Source: an uncultured Treponema sp.
Lineage (GTDB): Bacteria > Spirochaetota > Spirochaetia > Treponematales > Treponemataceae
Direction of reading: 5' to 3'
NCBI GenBank assembly: GCA_946538875.1
Contig: CAMNHD010000061.1
Location: 1 to 7,665, forward strand
DNA: 7,665 nt
In this document: positions 7,261-7,665 of the stretch, piece by piece
Position numbering within the stretch: the first letter of the stretch is position 1
How the letters are laid out: each line of letters begins with the position of its first letter
The notes under the pieces: generated by a model
What the model saw: only the letters and a program-made list of their open reading frames with translations
Told to the model about the DNA's origin: nothing
Databases searched by the model: none
Translations under genes and position numbers: made by a program

Positions 7261-7292
7261 CGCAGGATTACTTTTTTATTGAAAATAGTTGA
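7152..7292 (+). pseudogene. Possible remnant reading frame inside the GC-rich element
   Basis: The frame is open for 46 codons from 7152 to a TGA at 7290-7292. It ends in a protein-like stretch, FYGDAYSGMPQDYFFIENS, that crosses the GC to AT transition. The same frame upstream (from about 7101) is also open but is broken by TGA at 7149-7151. There is no ATG with a ribosome binding site at the front. It may be the tail of a decayed gene, a reading of a repeat element, or chance. I do not recognise a family. Confidence 0.15.
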
Positions 7293-7392
7293 ATTTGTTA
7301 CGTTTTCTATCTATATTTGTTAAAACAATAGTTGCACTTCTTGCTGTCTGCCTTAAAATAACAAAATTTTATAAAAATATAACATGCTTTTT

Positions 7393-7422
7393 TTGTAATG
7401 GAATGTTGAATTCAAGTATATT
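7393..7422 (+). promoter_or_regulatory. Weak promoter candidate for the second TolC-family gene
   Basis: TTGTAA (7393-7398, 4 of 6 consensus) is followed after 18 nt by TATATT (7417-7422, 5 of 6). The start point would fall near 7429, giving a leader of about 68 nt. A perfect 10-bp palindrome, TTGAATTCAA (7406-7415), fills the spacer. The region is so AT-rich that chance matches are expected. TTGCAC (7332-7337) with TAAAAT (7354-7359) is an alternative. Confidence 0.25.
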
Positions 7423-7496
7423 TACTAAGGATTTACCGGACTTGAGGGAGTTGTTTGACATTATCCGAAGTTACGAAAAAATTGTTTGGAGGTTGT

Positions 7497-7665
7497 ATGA
7501 AACGTTGTGCGGGGCTTTTTCTGGCGCTTACAGCCGGACTGCTTGCTGTGACTGTTCCGCTTTTTGCGGATGAGGGGAATGCTGAGCAGGAATCTGTGGC
7601 TGAAAAAAAGATTCTGAGTCTTTCTATCGAGGATGCGGTTAAAAAGGCTTTGGACTCCAACATCA
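7497..7665 (+). CDS. TolC-family outer-membrane protein, N-terminus only (runs off window)
   Basis: The first 56 codons are present. GGAGG (7488-7492) lies 4 nt before the ATG. A clear signal peptide follows: MKRCAG, a hydrophobic core, and probable cleavage after PLFA at residue 24, before DEGNAEQES. The mature protein has a short charged stretch and then LSLSIEDAVKKALDSNI, which matches the amphipathic first helix of outer-membrane efflux proteins (typically xLSLEEAIxxALxxNx). It differs in sequence from the channel of the upstream operon, so it is not a simple recent duplication. Its separation by about 400 nt and its own ribosome binding site suggest an independent transcription unit, perhaps a second export operon led by its channel gene. 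The family call rests on one short motif plus the signal peptide. Confidence 0.8.
   Translation, partial: MKRCAGLFLALTAGLLAVTVPLFADEGNAEQESVAEKKILSLSIEDAVKKALDSNI

Larger units (their letters stand above)
7100..7496. other. Intergenic region, GC-rich half then AT-rich half
   Basis: No convincing gene was found in these 397 nt. The first part (about 7121-7210) is roughly 70% GC with self-complementary segments, described separately. The part from about 7271 to 7430 is roughly 23% GC by count, with T-runs at 7272-7277 and 7388-7394 but no GC-rich hairpin directly before either, so neither is a canonical intrinsic terminator. The last 60 nt lead into the ribosome binding site of the next gene. 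The abrupt change in composition suggests that the two halves have different histories. Confidence 0.7.

Noticed and set aside
7229..7277. Intrinsic terminator formed by the TGCGT/ACGCA hairpin and the T-run at 7272-7277
   Set aside because: The stem is only 5 bp, and about 24 nt separate it from the T-run, so it does not fit the canonical form.
7366..7394. Terminator from the ATTTT/AAAAT hairpin before the T-run at 7388-7394
   Set aside because: The stem is made only of A-T pairs and lies 9 nt away from the T-run, too weak to act as a terminator.
7455..7486. Consensus -35 TTGACA at 7455-7460
   Set aside because: The only -10-like sequence at the right distance is an A-run, and the start point would fall in the ribosome binding site of the next gene.
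7289..7573. 94-codon open frame on the plus strand
   Set aside because: It begins in AT-rich spacer and overlaps the second TolC-family gene in another frame. That gene has a ribosome binding site and signal peptide, and this frame has neither.

Overview
The window carries one complete four-gene operon on the + strand encoding a tripartite RND-type export system. In order these are a periplasmic adaptor (membrane fusion protein), an inner-membrane RND pump, a predicted lipoprotein of unknown function, and a TolC-type outer-membrane channel. The first three junctions are overlapping or nearly so (1 nt, 8 nt, then about 25 nt), so the four proteins are probably made together from one transcript. 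The organism must be diderm, because the channel and adaptor only make sense with two membranes. The relaxed lipobox, moderate GC coding sequence and general protein style suggest a spirochete, perhaps a Treponema. That assignment rests on general resemblance, not on any search.

Positions 1-210 look like a divergent control region. A good extended -10 promoter faces left (81-109), with a Shine-Dalgarno sequence and the first 11 codons of a possible leftward gene at the window edge. A weaker promoter faces right (155-183) towards the adaptor gene. A 5-bp inverted repeat lies inside the leftward promoter. The truncated leftward gene would be the natural place for a regulator, but too little of it is visible to say.

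Positions 211-7099 are the operon. The adaptor (361 aa) is anchored by one N-terminal membrane segment and has split lipoyl halves around a short alpha-hairpin. The pump (1062 aa) has the full RND architecture, but in place of the Asp-Asp/Lys proton relay of AcrB it has Asp402-Ala403 in TM4 and Asn930-Asn931 in TM10. The lipoprotein (about 393 aa) seems to be built of beta-sandwich domains and sits exactly between pump and channel genes. It is the least explained part of the system. The channel (about 471 aa) has a signal peptide and two outer-membrane-efflux-protein repeats.

Positions 7100-7496 are non-coding and sharply bipartite. About 90 nt at roughly 70% GC are rich in self-complementary segments and include an open frame interrupted by a stop, possibly a dispersed repeat or a decayed gene. 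This is followed by about 160 nt at roughly 23% GC. No convincing terminator was found. From 7497 to the window end is the start of another TolC-family outer-membrane protein with its own signal peptide and ribosome binding site, so a second export locus probably begins here.
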